DNA of 61,652 nucleotides from Xanthomarina sp035306605. Its GTDB lineage: Bacteria > Bacteroidota > Bacteroidia > Flavobacteriales > Flavobacteriaceae. Each line of letters starts with the position of its first letter. Within the stretch, counting starts at the first letter, position 1. Shown here in pieces: positions 36,016-45,553 of this stretch. A program made the position numbers and the translations under genes. Location of the stretch: the NCBI GenBank assembly GCA_035306605.1, contig DATGNR010000031.1. One strand, 5' to 3'. The notes beneath the pieces are model-generated. The model did not search any database. It saw nothing but the letters and a program-made list of their open reading frames with translations, and was not told the origin of the DNA.

Positions 36016-36356
36016 TGCAACATATAAAACAACATATTCTTTTTAGAGTGATTTCCATACTTTTGGTTGTATTGGTTTTCACACCTTCTGTTGTTAAATT
36101 GTCTCATGCTTTTAGCCATAACAATCATAAACATGAAGTTTGTTTAGGAGAGCCTCAAACCCACTTACACACCTTAGATGTGGATTGTGAGTTTCATAAA
36201 TTCCAAATAAACACCGTATTTACCCTTCAAGAAAACCCTTATAAACTTCTTGAAAAACAAGATTCCATTCAAGAAGCTCATTCACAATACTTCTTTATTA
36301 GTGAATTTCAAGCGCTTCATTTTTCCCTTCGTGGTCCTCCTTCATCTAATAGTTAA
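36015..36356 (+). CDS. Small exported His-containing protein upstream of a TonB receptor
   Basis: The 113-residue protein has an N-terminal hydrophobic segment (VISILLVVLVFTPSVVKLSHA). A cluster of His and Cys follows (HAFSHNNHKHEVCLGEPQTHLHTLDVDCEFHK, about residues 32-63; key residues eight His and two Cys), then an ordinary polar tail ending RGPPSSNS. The His/Cys cluster could bind zinc or copper. It starts inside the upstream stop codon (TAATG) and is followed after 72 bp by a receptor that also has a His-rich segment. No characterised family recognised. Confidence 0.7.
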   Translation: MQHIKQHILFRVISILLVVLVFTPSVVKLSHAFSHNNHKHEVCLGEPQTHLHTLDVDCEFHKFQINTVFTLQENPYKLLEKQDSIQEAHSQYFFISEFQALHFSLRGPPSSNS

Positions 36357-36428
36357 TTTTATAACCCAATTTTTAGGCACTGAATTTCATTCAGCTTCCT
36401 CTATTTTTTAACTATTATATTTTAATAC

Positions 36429-38663
36429 ATGAAACAAATAATATACTTGTTTCTTTTATGGTTTACGCCCGTTTTATTCGCGCAAAACACCATAGAAGGA
36501 ACCTTAATTGAGCACCATACAAACCATCCAATTGCATTTGCCAACATTTATTTTCCACAATTAGAAAAAGGAACAACCACCGACGATTCTGGTTATTTTA
36601 TTATAAACAATTTACCTTCTGGAAATTATAAAATAGTTTGTTCGTTTATAGGCTACGAGTCCTTTTCAAAAACCATTAACATTCCTTTAAATACCAAGCT
36701 TGAAATTGTTTTAAAGCCTTCGGCTATTGAAATGGGTGAAATAATTATATCCACACCATTCCATAAATTACAAAGCGAAAACGTTATGAAAGTCGAGCAA
36801 GCCAAAATTGCAGACTTAAAAGCCAGAGGAGCTCTAACTCTTTCCGATGGGTTAAGCAATATTGCAGGCGTAGAAAGTATTAGCACGGGTATTGGTATAG
36901 GTAAGCCCGTTATTCGTGGACTTAGCTCTAACAGGGTTTTAGTATACACACAAGGAGTTAGATTGGAAAACCAACAATTTGGAGACGAACACGGTTTAGG
37001 TTTAAATAGCTCAGGAGTAGAAAGTGTTGAAGTTATTAAAGGCCCCGCTTCCCTACTCTATGGTAGCGATGCACTAGGAGGTGTTTTATATATAAACCCA
37101 GAAAAATTTGCGTCACAAAACACTAATGCCGCCGACTTTGAAGGCACGTATTTTGGAAACACATTAGGCTACGAGGCCCAAGTGGGTTATAAGGAATCTG
37201 CTGAGAAGTTGAAGTTCCTTATCAGAGGAAGTATGAGCGAACATTCTGATTATAAAACAGCAGACTATCGCGTGAGCAATTCACGTTTCAAGGAACAAGA
37301 TTTTAAGGCTGGAATTGGATTTCAAGACAAGCAATTTAAAACGGAATTTAGGTACAATATGAATCATTCCAAACTTGGAATTCCTGGTGAAATTGGAGAG
37401 CAAACAACAAGTAAAACTCCTGAATTACCCTATCAAGATATCACCAATCACGTGTTTAGTTCCAAGTCCAATATCTATTTCGAAAACTCTAGCTTAGATA
37501 TTAATTTAGGATATATTTATAATGATAGAAAGGAATTTGAAGAACCACATCATCACGATGAGCATGACAATCATGACGAAGAACATGGACATGAACATGA
37601 GCATGAACATCATGGATTAGATGCTGCACTTCACATGAAGCTTAAAACCTTCAATTACGACATTAAATATCAACTACCGGTTTATGGCAAATTTGAAACC
37701 ATTGTAGGAACACAAGGCATGCATCAAACTAATGGAAATTATGGTGACGAACTATTAATTCCTGACGCTACCACAAACGATTTTGGTATTTTTGGAATGA
37801 CGCACATTCATTTTAATAAAGCGGACGTACAAATTGGGGCGCGCTTTGATACTAGACAAGTAAACCTAGTACAAGGGTTTTCTAAAAACTTTAATAGCTT
37901 TAACGGCGCATTAGGTGTAAAAACTAATCTATTTGAACTGGTTACCGCCCGATTAAATCTAGCCTCTGGATTTAGAGCTCCCAACCTTGCTGAATTAACC
38001 TCCTACGGAACACATGAAGGCACTAATAGATTTGAAGTTGGAGATGAAAATTTAACGAACGAACAAAACTTCCAAACAGATTTGTCTTTTGAATTTAAAA
38101 GTGAACATGTGGAAGTTTTTGTAAATGGTTTCTACAATCTAGTAAACGATTATATTTTCCTACAACCCGATGGTACTTCTATAAACGGCACACCTGTTTA
38201 CCATTATGTGCAAGAGCATGCTAAATTGTATGGGGGTGAAATTGGATTTCATTTTCATCCACATCCTTTGGATTGGTTGCATGTGGAAAGTAGCTTTGAA
38301 ACAGTCACCGGAAAACAAGATAACGGCAGTTATTTACCTTTAATTCCTGCCAATAGCTTGAGTAACACCTTGAGAGTAGAGTTTGACACTAAGTGGATTG
38401 ATAAACTTAGCGGTTTTGTAAAATTACACTCTACATTTGCTCAAAACAACAGCAATACTTTCGAAACCCATACTGCAGGTTATAATTTATTAAGCGCTGG
38501 AATGGGTGGAAATATCACGCTTTTCAAAAACAATTTGAATGTTGTTGTTTCAAGAACGAACCTAACAAACAAAACCTATATAAACCATTTGTCAAGATTA
38601 AAGGATGAAGGTATTTACAATATAGGAAGAAACATTAGTGTTTCACTTTCTTATAGTTTGTAG
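36429..38663 (+). CDS. TonB-dependent receptor, probable metal uptake
   Basis: The 744-residue outer-membrane receptor has a signal peptide (MKQIIYLFLLWFTPVLFAQ) and a carboxypeptidase-regulatory-like domain (IEGTLIEHHTNHPIAFANIY, to about residue 100). The plug follows (SNIAGVESISTGIGIGKPVIRGLS; GSDALGGVLYINPE), then a 22-strand barrel ending VSLSYSL. Residues about 374-396 form a His/Asp/Glu-rich extracellular-loop candidate with HHHDEHDNHDEEHGHEHEHE. Such loops occur in ZnuD-like zinc receptors, so zinc (or copper) is the best guess. It ends at a perfect 15-bp terminator. The two small genes upstream look like its operon partners. Confidence 0.88.
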   Translation: MKQIIYLFLLWFTPVLFAQNTIEGTLIEHHTNHPIAFANIYFPQLEKGTTTDDSGYFIINNLPSGNYKIVCSFIGYESFSKTINIPLNTKLEIVLKPSAIEMGEIIISTPFHKLQSENVMKVEQAKIADLKARGALTLSDGLSNIAGVESISTGIGIGKPVIRGLSSNRVLVYTQGVRLENQQFGDEHGLGLNSSGVESVEVIKGPASLLYGSDALGGVLYINPEKFASQNTNAADFEGTYFGNTLGYEAQVGYKESAEKLKFLIRGSMSEHSDYKTADYRVSNSRFKEQDFKAGIGFQDKQFKTEFRYNMNHSKLGIPGEIGEQTTSKTPELPYQDITNHVFSSKSNIYFENSSLDINLGYIYNDRKEFEEPHHHDEHDNHDEEHGHEHEHEHHGLDAALHMKLKTFNYDIKYQLPVYGKFETIVGTQGMHQTNGNYGDELLIPDATTNDFGIFGMTHIHFNKADVQIGARFDTRQVNLVQGFSKNFNSFNGALGVKTNLFELVTARLNLASGFRAPNLAELTSYGTHEGTNRFEVGDENLTNEQNFQTDLSFEFKSEHVEVFVNGFYNLVNDYIFLQPDGTSINGTPVYHYVQEHAKLYGGEIGFHFHPHPLDWLHVESSFETVTGKQDNGSYLPLIPANSLSNTLRVEFDTKWIDKLSGFVKLHSTFAQNNSNTFETHTAGYNLLSAGMGGNITLFKNNLNVVVSRTNLTNKTYINHLSRLKDEGIYNIGRNISVSLSYSL

Positions 38664-38685
38664 GCTATTTTATTAGCTTAAAATT

Positions 38686-38727
38686 AAAGCTCTCTCAAAA
38701 CAGTGATTATTTTGAGAGAGCTTTTTT
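38686..38727. terminator. Strong terminator between the TonB receptor and a small convergent gene
   Basis: AAAGCTCTCTCAAAA at 38686-38700 pairs perfectly with TTTTGAGAGAGCTTT at 38710-38724, followed by a T-run. It lies 6 nt from the convergent gene's stop. Confidence 0.88.
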
Positions 38728-38732
38728 ACTAT

Positions 38733-39026
38733 TTATTGCTTTGCATTAATGGGCACCCTTTCTTTATTACTAGAAAACACAAAGGTATACAGCCACATAA
38801 GTGTGAACGATGGGATAACATCTATCATTGGTAAAGCTTCCTCAATAAAAGAAATAGCTGCTGCTATTTTTCCTTTTCTTCCTGGGTACAACTTCGTCAT
38901 TAAATAAGCCGATAAAGGTGCCCAAACAAAATCGAAGGGAGGAAACACGTATGAAACATAACCTAACAAATCAAATAAGATTCCTAATAGGAGTTTTTTT
39001 ATTTTGGAACGATTTTCTACTGTCAT
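38733..39026 (-). CDS. Small membrane protein
   Basis: The 97-residue protein has two or three hydrophobic stretches (KKLLLGILFDLLGYVSYVFP, FVWAPLSAYLMTKLY, MIDVIPSFTLMWLYTFVF) with a conserved-looking PGRKGKIAAAISFIEEALP loop. It resembles small conserved Bacteroidota membrane proteins annotated as hypothetical. Convergent with the TonB receptor gene. The opposite-strand frame at 38918-39172 looks like a shadow of this gene. Confidence 0.7.
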   Translation of the reverse strand: MTVENRSKIKKLLLGILFDLLGYVSYVFPPFDFVWAPLSAYLMTKLYPGRKGKIAAAISFIEEALPMIDVIPSFTLMWLYTFVFSSNKERVPINAKQ

Positions 39027-39242
39027 ATAATTTATTAATTACCTATATCATACCAAAAAACATTCCAAAATTAGAGTTCAAAAACATTTTAGTAACTTTA
39101 GAGTTAAGTAATTCCATCAATTTAGATTATTTTCCCCTTGTACTTGGTTTCTTTTTAGCCTTCCATGTTTAGCATTGCTAAGAAAGACATACCTATTTAG
39201 AATAATTGTATTTTTAACCCATCAACCTAGCATGTTATTTTA

Positions 39243-41678
39243 ATGAAGCCATTTTTATTTTTAATTATCTTCCTATTATATTCCTATTCTCTACTGGCAC
39301 AAGAGAAAAAATCTCTTCATATAAAACGAACAGATATTGCTCCTAAAATTGATGGGGTTTTAGATGATTTAGCATGGGAAGATGCTGCATTAGCTGAAAA
39401 TTTTGTTCAATTTAAACCCGATGTAGGAGTACAAGAAAAACCGTATCAAAAAACAATCGTTCGGGTTACTTACGACGATGATGCTATTTATTTTGGGGCC
39501 TATCTTTACGATAATCCTGAAGAAATAACCAAACAATTTCAAAGTCGTGACAATTTTGGAATCAATGATTTTTTTGCAGTGGTTTTAAATCCTTATGACG
39601 ACTCACAAAACGACGTAGAATTCTTTGTTTTTCCTACAGGGAATCAAGCAGACGCCATTAGCTCTCCAAATATAGGAGAAGATTTTGGATGGAATGCTGT
39701 TTGGGAAAGTGCTGTAAAAATTGTTGCCGATGGGTGGATTGTTGAAATGAAAATCCCTTATTCAGCTTTGCGCTTTTCTAACAACATAGAACATGTATGG
39801 GGTTTGCAATTTCATAGGCAATTTCGTTCACATAAATCGCAGTACACTTGGAGCCCAATCGATCCTGAAGTTGGTCGCATTAGTTTATATCACGGGCAGT
39901 TGCTTGGTATCAAAGACATCCAACCTCCTACTCGACTTATGCTCTATCCGTATGCTTCAACTGTAATTAACAAAGAAGGCGCTGCCGATATGAGCGATGA
40001 CTATCATGTTGGATTAGATTTAAAATACGGCATTACCGAGAACTTCACCCTAGACGCCACCTTAATCCCTGATTTTAGTCAAGTAGGGTTTGACGATGTT
40101 GAACTAAACCTAGGACCATTTGAACAGCAATTTTCTGAACAACGTCAATTCTTTACTGAAGGCGTAGATTTATTCACTAAAGGAGATTTATTTTACTCCC
40201 GACGTATTGGAAATTCCCCTACCGGAGATGTTACTTTGGGTACCAACGAAGTGGTAGAAAACTATCCGGAAAAAGTAAAAATGTTAAATGCTTTTAAAGT
40301 TTCTGGAAGAACAAAAGAAGGCTTTGGAATAGGTTTGTTTAATGCCATAACACAAAAAACCTATGCCAAAATTAAAGATACGATAAGTACCAATTCTAGA
40401 AAAGAATTGGTAGAACCCTTAACTAACTACAATATTTTTGTGGTTGATCAGCAGTTTAAAGGAAACTCCTCTGTAAGTTTAATAAATACCAATGTAACTA
40501 GAAATGGGCATTTTAGAGATGCTAACGTAACCGCTTTACTTTTAGATTTAGTAAACGAAAAGAATACCTTTGGAATTAGCACCGCTGTAAAACATAGTTT
40601 TTTAAATTTAGAAAACGATCACTCAAGTGGTTTTAACACCCAGTTAGAAATTGGTAAAATAAGTGGGAATTATCAATATAGTATCGGCCATGAACTAGCC
40701 GATAAAAACTATGACATTAATGACTTTGGAATAAATTTCAAAAACAACTACAGCAATTTTAGCGCCGATTTTTCTTATCAAATATTTGAGCCTATTGGCA
40801 ACTTAATTAATTTGTATTACGGTTTTTGGTATAACTACAAGATGCTATACAACCCCAATACGTACACAGGTAACAATATTGGAAGTAGAATAACCTTAGA
40901 AAATAAAAACCTACTTAGTTATGGAGCACGAATTAACTATGAAATAGGAAAGCAATACGACTATTACGAAGCTAGGTCGGAAGGTCGATATTTTATATAT
41001 GAAAACTTTTTAAGCTCAAGCGGATGGATTTCATCCAATTACAACAAAACTTTTGCTTTAGATGCAGAACTTGGTTTTGAAACCATGTTTGAATCCGGTC
41101 GGGATGTTTTTAATTTAGAATTCGGGCTCAGCCCCAGAGTTAGGTTTAACGACCGATTCACACTAATATATAGAATGGATTACAGCCAAGCAAAAGGAGA
41201 CAGAGGTTATATTCAAAATTTAGGAACCGATATTATATTTGGACAAAGAGACCAAAACACCCTTGTTAACTCGATAACTGGAAACTACAATTTTAATGTG
41301 TTTCATGCTTTGTCTTTATCCTTTAGAAATTATTGGAGTGTGGTAAGCTATAACAACCAATTATATACCCTAGAAGACAATGGACGATTAAGCACCGAGG
41401 ACCATTATACATTAAGCGATATAAACGACCCAAATGTTAATTTTAATACTTGGAATTTAGACTTTGGGTACTCATGGCAATTTGCACCAGGAAGTAGCTT
41501 GACCGCCTTATACAGAAACAGTTTATTCGATTTCTCTAATGCCTCTAGAGATAGTTATTTTGATAGTGTGAATAATCTTTTCAAACAGTCTATAGACCAC
41601 AACTTCTCCATTCGGTTAGTTTACTATATAGATTACAACCAAATGAAAAACATTTTTAATAAGAAACGCGGCCGATAA
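39243..41678 (+). CDS. DUF5916 domain protein with CBM9-like N-terminus
   Basis: The 811-residue product has a signal peptide (MKPFLFLIIFLLYSYSLLAQ) and an N-terminal carbohydrate-binding family 9-like domain (IDGVLDDLAWEDAALAENFVQFKPD, residues about 35-210). A long C-terminal region follows, resembling an outer-membrane barrel (DUF5916: FNEQRQFFTEG-type motif seen as EQRQFFTEGVDLF; RNYWSVVSYNN; FSIRLVYYIDYNQMKNIF at the end). The family is widespread in Bacteroidota; function not established. It follows the metal receptor region but has its own upstream gap of 216 bp. Confidence 0.85.
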   Translation: MKPFLFLIIFLLYSYSLLAQEKKSLHIKRTDIAPKIDGVLDDLAWEDAALAENFVQFKPDVGVQEKPYQKTIVRVTYDDDAIYFGAYLYDNPEEITKQFQSRDNFGINDFFAVVLNPYDDSQNDVEFFVFPTGNQADAISSPNIGEDFGWNAVWESAVKIVADGWIVEMKIPYSALRFSNNIEHVWGLQFHRQFRSHKSQYTWSPIDPEVGRISLYHGQLLGIKDIQPPTRLMLYPYASTVINKEGAADMSDDYHVGLDLKYGITENFTLDATLIPDFSQVGFDDVELNLGPFEQQFSEQRQFFTEGVDLFTKGDLFYSRRIGNSPTGDVTLGTNEVVENYPEKVKMLNAFKVSGRTKEGFGIGLFNAITQKTYAKIKDTISTNSRKELVEPLTNYNIFVVDQQFKGNSSVSLINTNVTRNGHFRDANVTALLLDLVNEKNTFGISTAVKHSFLNLENDHSSGFNTQLEIGKISGNYQYSIGHELADKNYDINDFGINFKNNYSNFSADFSYQIFEPIGNLINLYYGFWYNYKMLYNPNTYTGNNIGSRITLENKNLLSYGARINYEIGKQYDYYEARSEGRYFIYENFLSSSGWISSNYNKTFALDAELGFETMFESGRDVFNLEFGLSPRVRFNDRFTLIYRMDYSQAKGDRGYIQNLGTDIIFGQRDQNTLVNSITGNYNFNVFHALSLSFRNYWSVVSYNNQLYTLEDNGRLSTEDHYTLSDINDPNVNFNTWNLDFGYSWQFAPGSSLTALYRNSLFDFSNASRDSYFDSVNNLFKQSIDHNFSIRLVYYIDYNQMKNIFNKKRGR

Positions 41679-41728
41679 TTGTACATAAGGACATATTGTA
41701 TTAAATTCACCACTTCTATAGATTTTAT

Positions 41729-42391
41729 ATGATTCAAGCAAAAAACATCCACAAGTATTATAATGATTTACACGTTTTAAAAGGTGTTGATTTAGACATT
41801 AAGAAAGGTGAAATTGTTTCAGTTGTAGGTGCTTCCGGTGCTGGAAAAACCACCTTGCTCCAAATACTTGGTACTTTGGACAAGCCTTCTTCCAAAGAAA
41901 ATAGTGAATTTGTTATTAACGGTACTCATATTAGCTCATTAAACGATAAAGCTTTAGCCAAATTTAGAAATGAGCATATTGGATTTATTTTTCAGTTTCA
42001 TCAGCTTTTACCTGAGTTTACAGCTATAGAGAATGTGTGTATTCCAGCCTATATTAAGAAAACAAAAACATTGGAAGCGGAAAACCGAGCTAAAGAATTG
42101 CTTGATTTTTTAGGCTTAAAAGACAGATATCACCACAAACCAAACGAATTATCTGGCGGTGAACAACAACGAGTTGCAGTTGCTAGGGCTTTAATAAATA
42201 ACCCAGAGCTTATTTTTGCTGATGAACCTTCAGGAAATTTAGATAGCGAGTCGGCTGAGAATCTTCATCAGTTGTTTTTTAAACTACGCAATGAATTTGG
42301 GCAGACTTTTGTTATTGTAACCCATAACCAAGAATTAGCTGATATGGCAGATAGAAAACTCACGATGGTTGACGGAAAAATTATCTATTAA
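41729..42391 (+). CDS. lolD: ABC transporter ATP-binding protein, LolD-like
   Basis: The 220-residue ATPase has Walker A GASGAGKTT at 34-42, Q-loop FQFHQLLPEF, signature LSGGEQQRVAVARAL, Walker B LIFADEPSGNLD and an H-loop TH. The size, HQLLPEFTAIENV and the D-loop context match the LolD/MacB/FtsE group. In Lol systems it powers lipoprotein release from the inner membrane. The permease partner is not adjacent: the neighbours are a DUF5916 gene and a convergent fusion enzyme. The gene symbol is therefore tentative. Confidence 0.82.
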   Translation: MIQAKNIHKYYNDLHVLKGVDLDIKKGEIVSVVGASGAGKTTLLQILGTLDKPSSKENSEFVINGTHISSLNDKALAKFRNEHIGFIFQFHQLLPEFTAIENVCIPAYIKKTKTLEAENRAKELLDFLGLKDRYHHKPNELSGGEQQRVAVARALINNPELIFADEPSGNLDSESAENLHQLFFKLRNEFGQTFVIVTHNQELADMADRKLTMVDGKIIY

Positions 42392-42401
42392 AAATATGCC
42401 A

Positions 42402-45400
42402 TTAAACCGTCATAAAATCCTCTTGAAATATTTGTTTTAATCTACCTAACAATTCATCAGCGTTTTCAATAGAAAAAACCATGGGAGGCTTTATTTTTAG
42501 CGCATTGTTATCTTTACCATCTGTACTCATTAAAATCCCAAAGTCCTTCATTCTATTTGCTAAATAGGCTGCTTTTTCTGCTAAAGGATTTTTATTTTCA
42601 TCTGTGAGTTCAAAACCTAAAAACAGACCTTGACCGCGTACATCTCCTACGATTGCGAATTCTTTTTTAAGTTTTAGCAACTCCTCTTTTAAGTACGTTC
42701 CAACTTTAAGCGCATTATCCTGAAGTTTTTCATCTTTTATTACTTGTAAAACTTCTTTGCCTATAGCGCATGAAACTGGGTTACCTCCAAATGTATTAAA
42801 GTATTCCATACCATTTGCAAACGCAGCAGCTACTTCTTGCGTACAAACTACGGCAGCTAGCGGATGACCATTTCCAATAGGCTTTCCAATAGTCACAATA
42901 TCAGGAATAACCTCATGCAGTTGGAATCCCCAAAATGTATGTCCCACACGACCACAACCCGTTTGAACTTCATCTGCTAAGCATAGCCCACCAGCTTTTC
43001 TAACGGCTTGATAAGCCTTTTTTAAATAGTTTTTTGGAAGTTCTACTTGTCCTCCACAACTAATGATGCTTTCGCAAATAAAACCAGCTACTTTTCTACC
43101 TTTTGAATGAATATTTTCAATTTGTTGCTCTACATGTTTTACATATTTATCAGCCGTATTTTCTCCTTGATACATCCCTCGAAATGTATCAGGAAGCGGA
43201 ACAATATGAGTGTGTTCTGGAGCTCCCTGTCCGCCTTTGCCATCAAATTTATAAGAACTGATATCAATACAAGCATTGGAATTTCCGTGATAACCTATTT
43301 CAACAGCGATCATATCCTTTGCTTTGGTATAGGCCTTGGTCATTCGCAAAGCCAATTCGTTCGCTTCACTACCTGAATTCACAAAATGAACGACTGATAA
43401 TTCCCTAGGAAATGTGTCCAACAACTCCTTTGCAAACTCATTGATATGATCATGTAAATACCTAGAATTGGTATTTAAAACGGCCATTTGTTCTTGGCCC
43501 GCTTTGACTACTCGTGGATGTTCATGTCCCACATGTGCCACATTATTTACAGTATCCAAATATTTTCTTCCTGTATTGTCTATTAAATACACACCAGAAC
43601 CTCGTTCCATTTTAATCGGATTTTTATAAGACAAACTCAGGCTTTTACCTAGGTGATTATTTCTAAACGCCATTAATTGAGAATTTGTTTTATGATGGAT
43701 AGAATCAAGGCTATCCATCTTGAACAACAAATTCGGATTGGGACACAAACTACTCCAAACAGATACATTATTAGGGAAAGCAACACCTGGGAAATCGTGT
43801 TTATAGTCCATCATATCTAACATGATTTGAAAGTGCAAATGAGGCGCCCAATCTCCATTTTCCGTATTATTCCCCACGTAGGCTATGAGATCTCCCCTAT
43901 CAACTTTTTGACCATTTTTAAGTAAGTCTAAACTACTTTTAGTTAGATGTCCATACAAGGTATAAAAAGGAATTCCGTCATCGGTTTTATGTTTTAAAAT
44001 TAAAGTCGGACCGTAATCCTTATGGTTTCCGTTATTGTACAAACTAAAAACCTCTCCAGACCAAGGTGCGTGAATAGCTGTATTTTCCTTCACCCAAAAG
44101 TCAACTCCTAAATGGGTCGTTCTATATTCTGGCCCAGAATTTCCTTCTTTTTGATAAGCTTTTGTACTATAAAAAGGTCTCACTTCCAAATAGCCCCCAG
44201 CAAGTAAAGCTTTAGGGGTTTCAGTTTGCAGTCTTTTAATTTTAAAACTTGTAAGTTCTATGTCGTTGTATTCATTTTCGTTGCCCAACCATGTACTGGC
44301 AACACACATATCGATATTCTTAATCTGATTAAAATTGAGCGTTGGAAAGAATTCCTTTAAAGAAATCTCCTGTTTTTTAGCCCATTTCAAAAAAGAAGTT
44401 TCATTAGGGTGAGCTGTAAAACCACAGGCAGTCCTGAAACTGAAATAAGCTAGGTTTTCATCTATTTGCTTCCATCTTCGTAATACATCCCACGCTGGTT
44501 TTTCACTAATTACTAAATAGTCGTTTCCTGGTTCTTTTTGTTTATTAAGTGCCGATTTTGTTACACTTATTACCAAGCGCATGGCTACTAAATTATATAA
44601 AAACTGGAGCTCCTTTTCTTGTAATGGATATTGACTATGGTAACCTGACACAATTGGTAAAGCTGCCGCCAACAAATCGGGCTTATTCATTATGGCATAA
44701 GCAATAGTAACCGCTAAATCGTTAATAGATTGCGTATAAATAGCGTCACCATAATCTATTATTGCTAAGACTTTAGGGTCTATTAAACTGGTTGAAACAA
44801 TAACATTATTATCATTAGCATCATTATGGACTACCGATTTTCTAAGTGTTTTATAAACCTCTTGATTCTCGTTATATTTTTTTTGAAAGTATGAAACGAT
44901 AGTTTGTTCCTCTGAAGAAAACAAATTCAAATAATTAAAAGTCCAACTAGCTTGCGCTAAATCCCATTCGAAATGCCGTTGACTTTTTGCGTGTTCAAAC
45001 CCCTCTAACGCACTTGTTAGTTTTCCTGTTTCGGTTCCTAAACAATAAAGTAAATCGTCTTTTATAGGGTTCACCGAAGACCATAGTCTTCCCTCTATCC
45101 ACGACAATAACCTTATAAATCGCGTGTTTCCATGAGAATCTTTTATAGCACTAATTAGTTTTCCTTGAGCATCCGGAAACGCCTTAGGAGCCAATAAATC
45201 TTTTTTAGAAAGGAATTGAATGATGTGCTGTTGAAATTCTAAATATTCAAAATCTTCATTAGGCCTACTAATTTTTAGAATATAACTTTCTGATTTGGTG
45301 CTAATTTTAAAGTTAAAATCTAATTCACCAGGTAAGGCTTTTATTTTTCCTTCAAGATTATAATGTTTTTGTGCTATTTCTAAAGCTTGTTCAGGAAGTA

Positions 45401-45428
45401 TTTTTATAGTAGAATAATCGACAGACAT
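42402..45428 (-). CDS. Kinase / M23 / class-III aminotransferase triple fusion
   Basis: The 1008-residue protein joins three domains. Residues about 1-330 form an aminoglycoside-phosphotransferase-like kinase (VVHNDANDNNVIVS near 200, VLAIIDYGDA). About 415-570 is an M23/LytM-like domain (THLGVDFWV near 436, APHLHFQIML near 530, metal-type His and Asp). About 600-1008 is a PLP class-III aminotransferase or phospho-lyase (LADEVQTGCGRVGHTFWGF, PLP Lys in TIGKPIGNGHPL near 846). The C-terminal part resembles AGXT2L1/AGXT2L2 phospho-lyases acting on phosphoethanolamine or phosphohydroxylysine. The kinase could make the phospho-substrate that the lyase cleaves. No signal peptide, so a cell-wall role for the M23 part is doubtful. 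Confidence 0.9.
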   Translation of the reverse strand: MSVDYSTIKILPEQALEIAQKHYNLEGKIKALPGELDFNFKISTKSESYILKISRPNEDFEYLEFQQHIIQFLSKKDLLAPKAFPDAQGKLISAIKDSHGNTRFIRLLSWIEGRLWSSVNPIKDDLLYCLGTETGKLTSALEGFEHAKSQRHFEWDLAQASWTFNYLNLFSSEEQTIVSYFQKKYNENQEVYKTLRKSVVHNDANDNNVIVSTSLIDPKVLAIIDYGDAIYTQSINDLAVTIAYAIMNKPDLLAAALPIVSGYHSQYPLQEKELQFLYNLVAMRLVISVTKSALNKQKEPGNDYLVISEKPAWDVLRRWKQIDENLAYFSFRTACGFTAHPNETSFLKWAKKQEISLKEFFPTLNFNQIKNIDMCVASTWLGNENEYNDIELTSFKIKRLQTETPKALLAGGYLEVRPFYSTKAYQKEGNSGPEYRTTHLGVDFWVKENTAIHAPWSGEVFSLYNNGNHKDYGPTLILKHKTDDGIPFYTLYGHLTKSSLDLLKNGQKVDRGDLIAYVGNNTENGDWAPHLHFQIMLDMMDYKHDFPGVAFPNNVSVWSSLCPNPNLLFKMDSLDSIHHKTNSQLMAFRNNHLGKSLSLSYKNPIKMERGSGVYLIDNTGRKYLDTVNNVAHVGHEHPRVVKAGQEQMAVLNTNSRYLHDHINEFAKELLDTFPRELSVVHFVNSGSEANELALRMTKAYTKAKDMIAVEIGYHGNSNACIDISSYKFDGKGGQGAPEHTHIVPLPDTFRGMYQGENTADKYVKHVEQQIENIHSKGRKVAGFICESIISCGGQVELPKNYLKKAYQAVRKAGGLCLADEVQTGCGRVGHTFWGFQLHEVIPDIVTIGKPIGNGHPLAAVVCTQEVAAAFANGMEYFNTFGGNPVSCAIGKEVLQVIKDEKLQDNALKVGTYLKEELLKLKKEFAIVGDVRGQGLFLGFELTDENKNPLAEKAAYLANRMKDFGILMSTDGKDNNALKIKPPMVFSIENADELLGRLKQIFQEDFMTV

Positions 45429-45553
45429 TATTTATGTTTTGAGGTGAAATTTAGAGTAACGAAGTTAGTTTTTTTTAAATAAATAATTCGAATGAGAATC
45501 TAGGTATTTTTAAAAATAGATCCATATTTTTAAGGTTTCAAATACCAAAAACA

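Noticed and set aside
37540..37620. Tandem CAT/GAA-rich stretch as a DNA repeat or CRISPR-like array
   Set aside because: It encodes the His-rich segment of the TonB receptor in frame; there are no regular repeats and spacers.
38918..39172. 84-codon plus-strand frame overlapping the small membrane protein gene
   Set aside because: The hydrophobic character comes from the opposite strand, and no start or family signal supports it.
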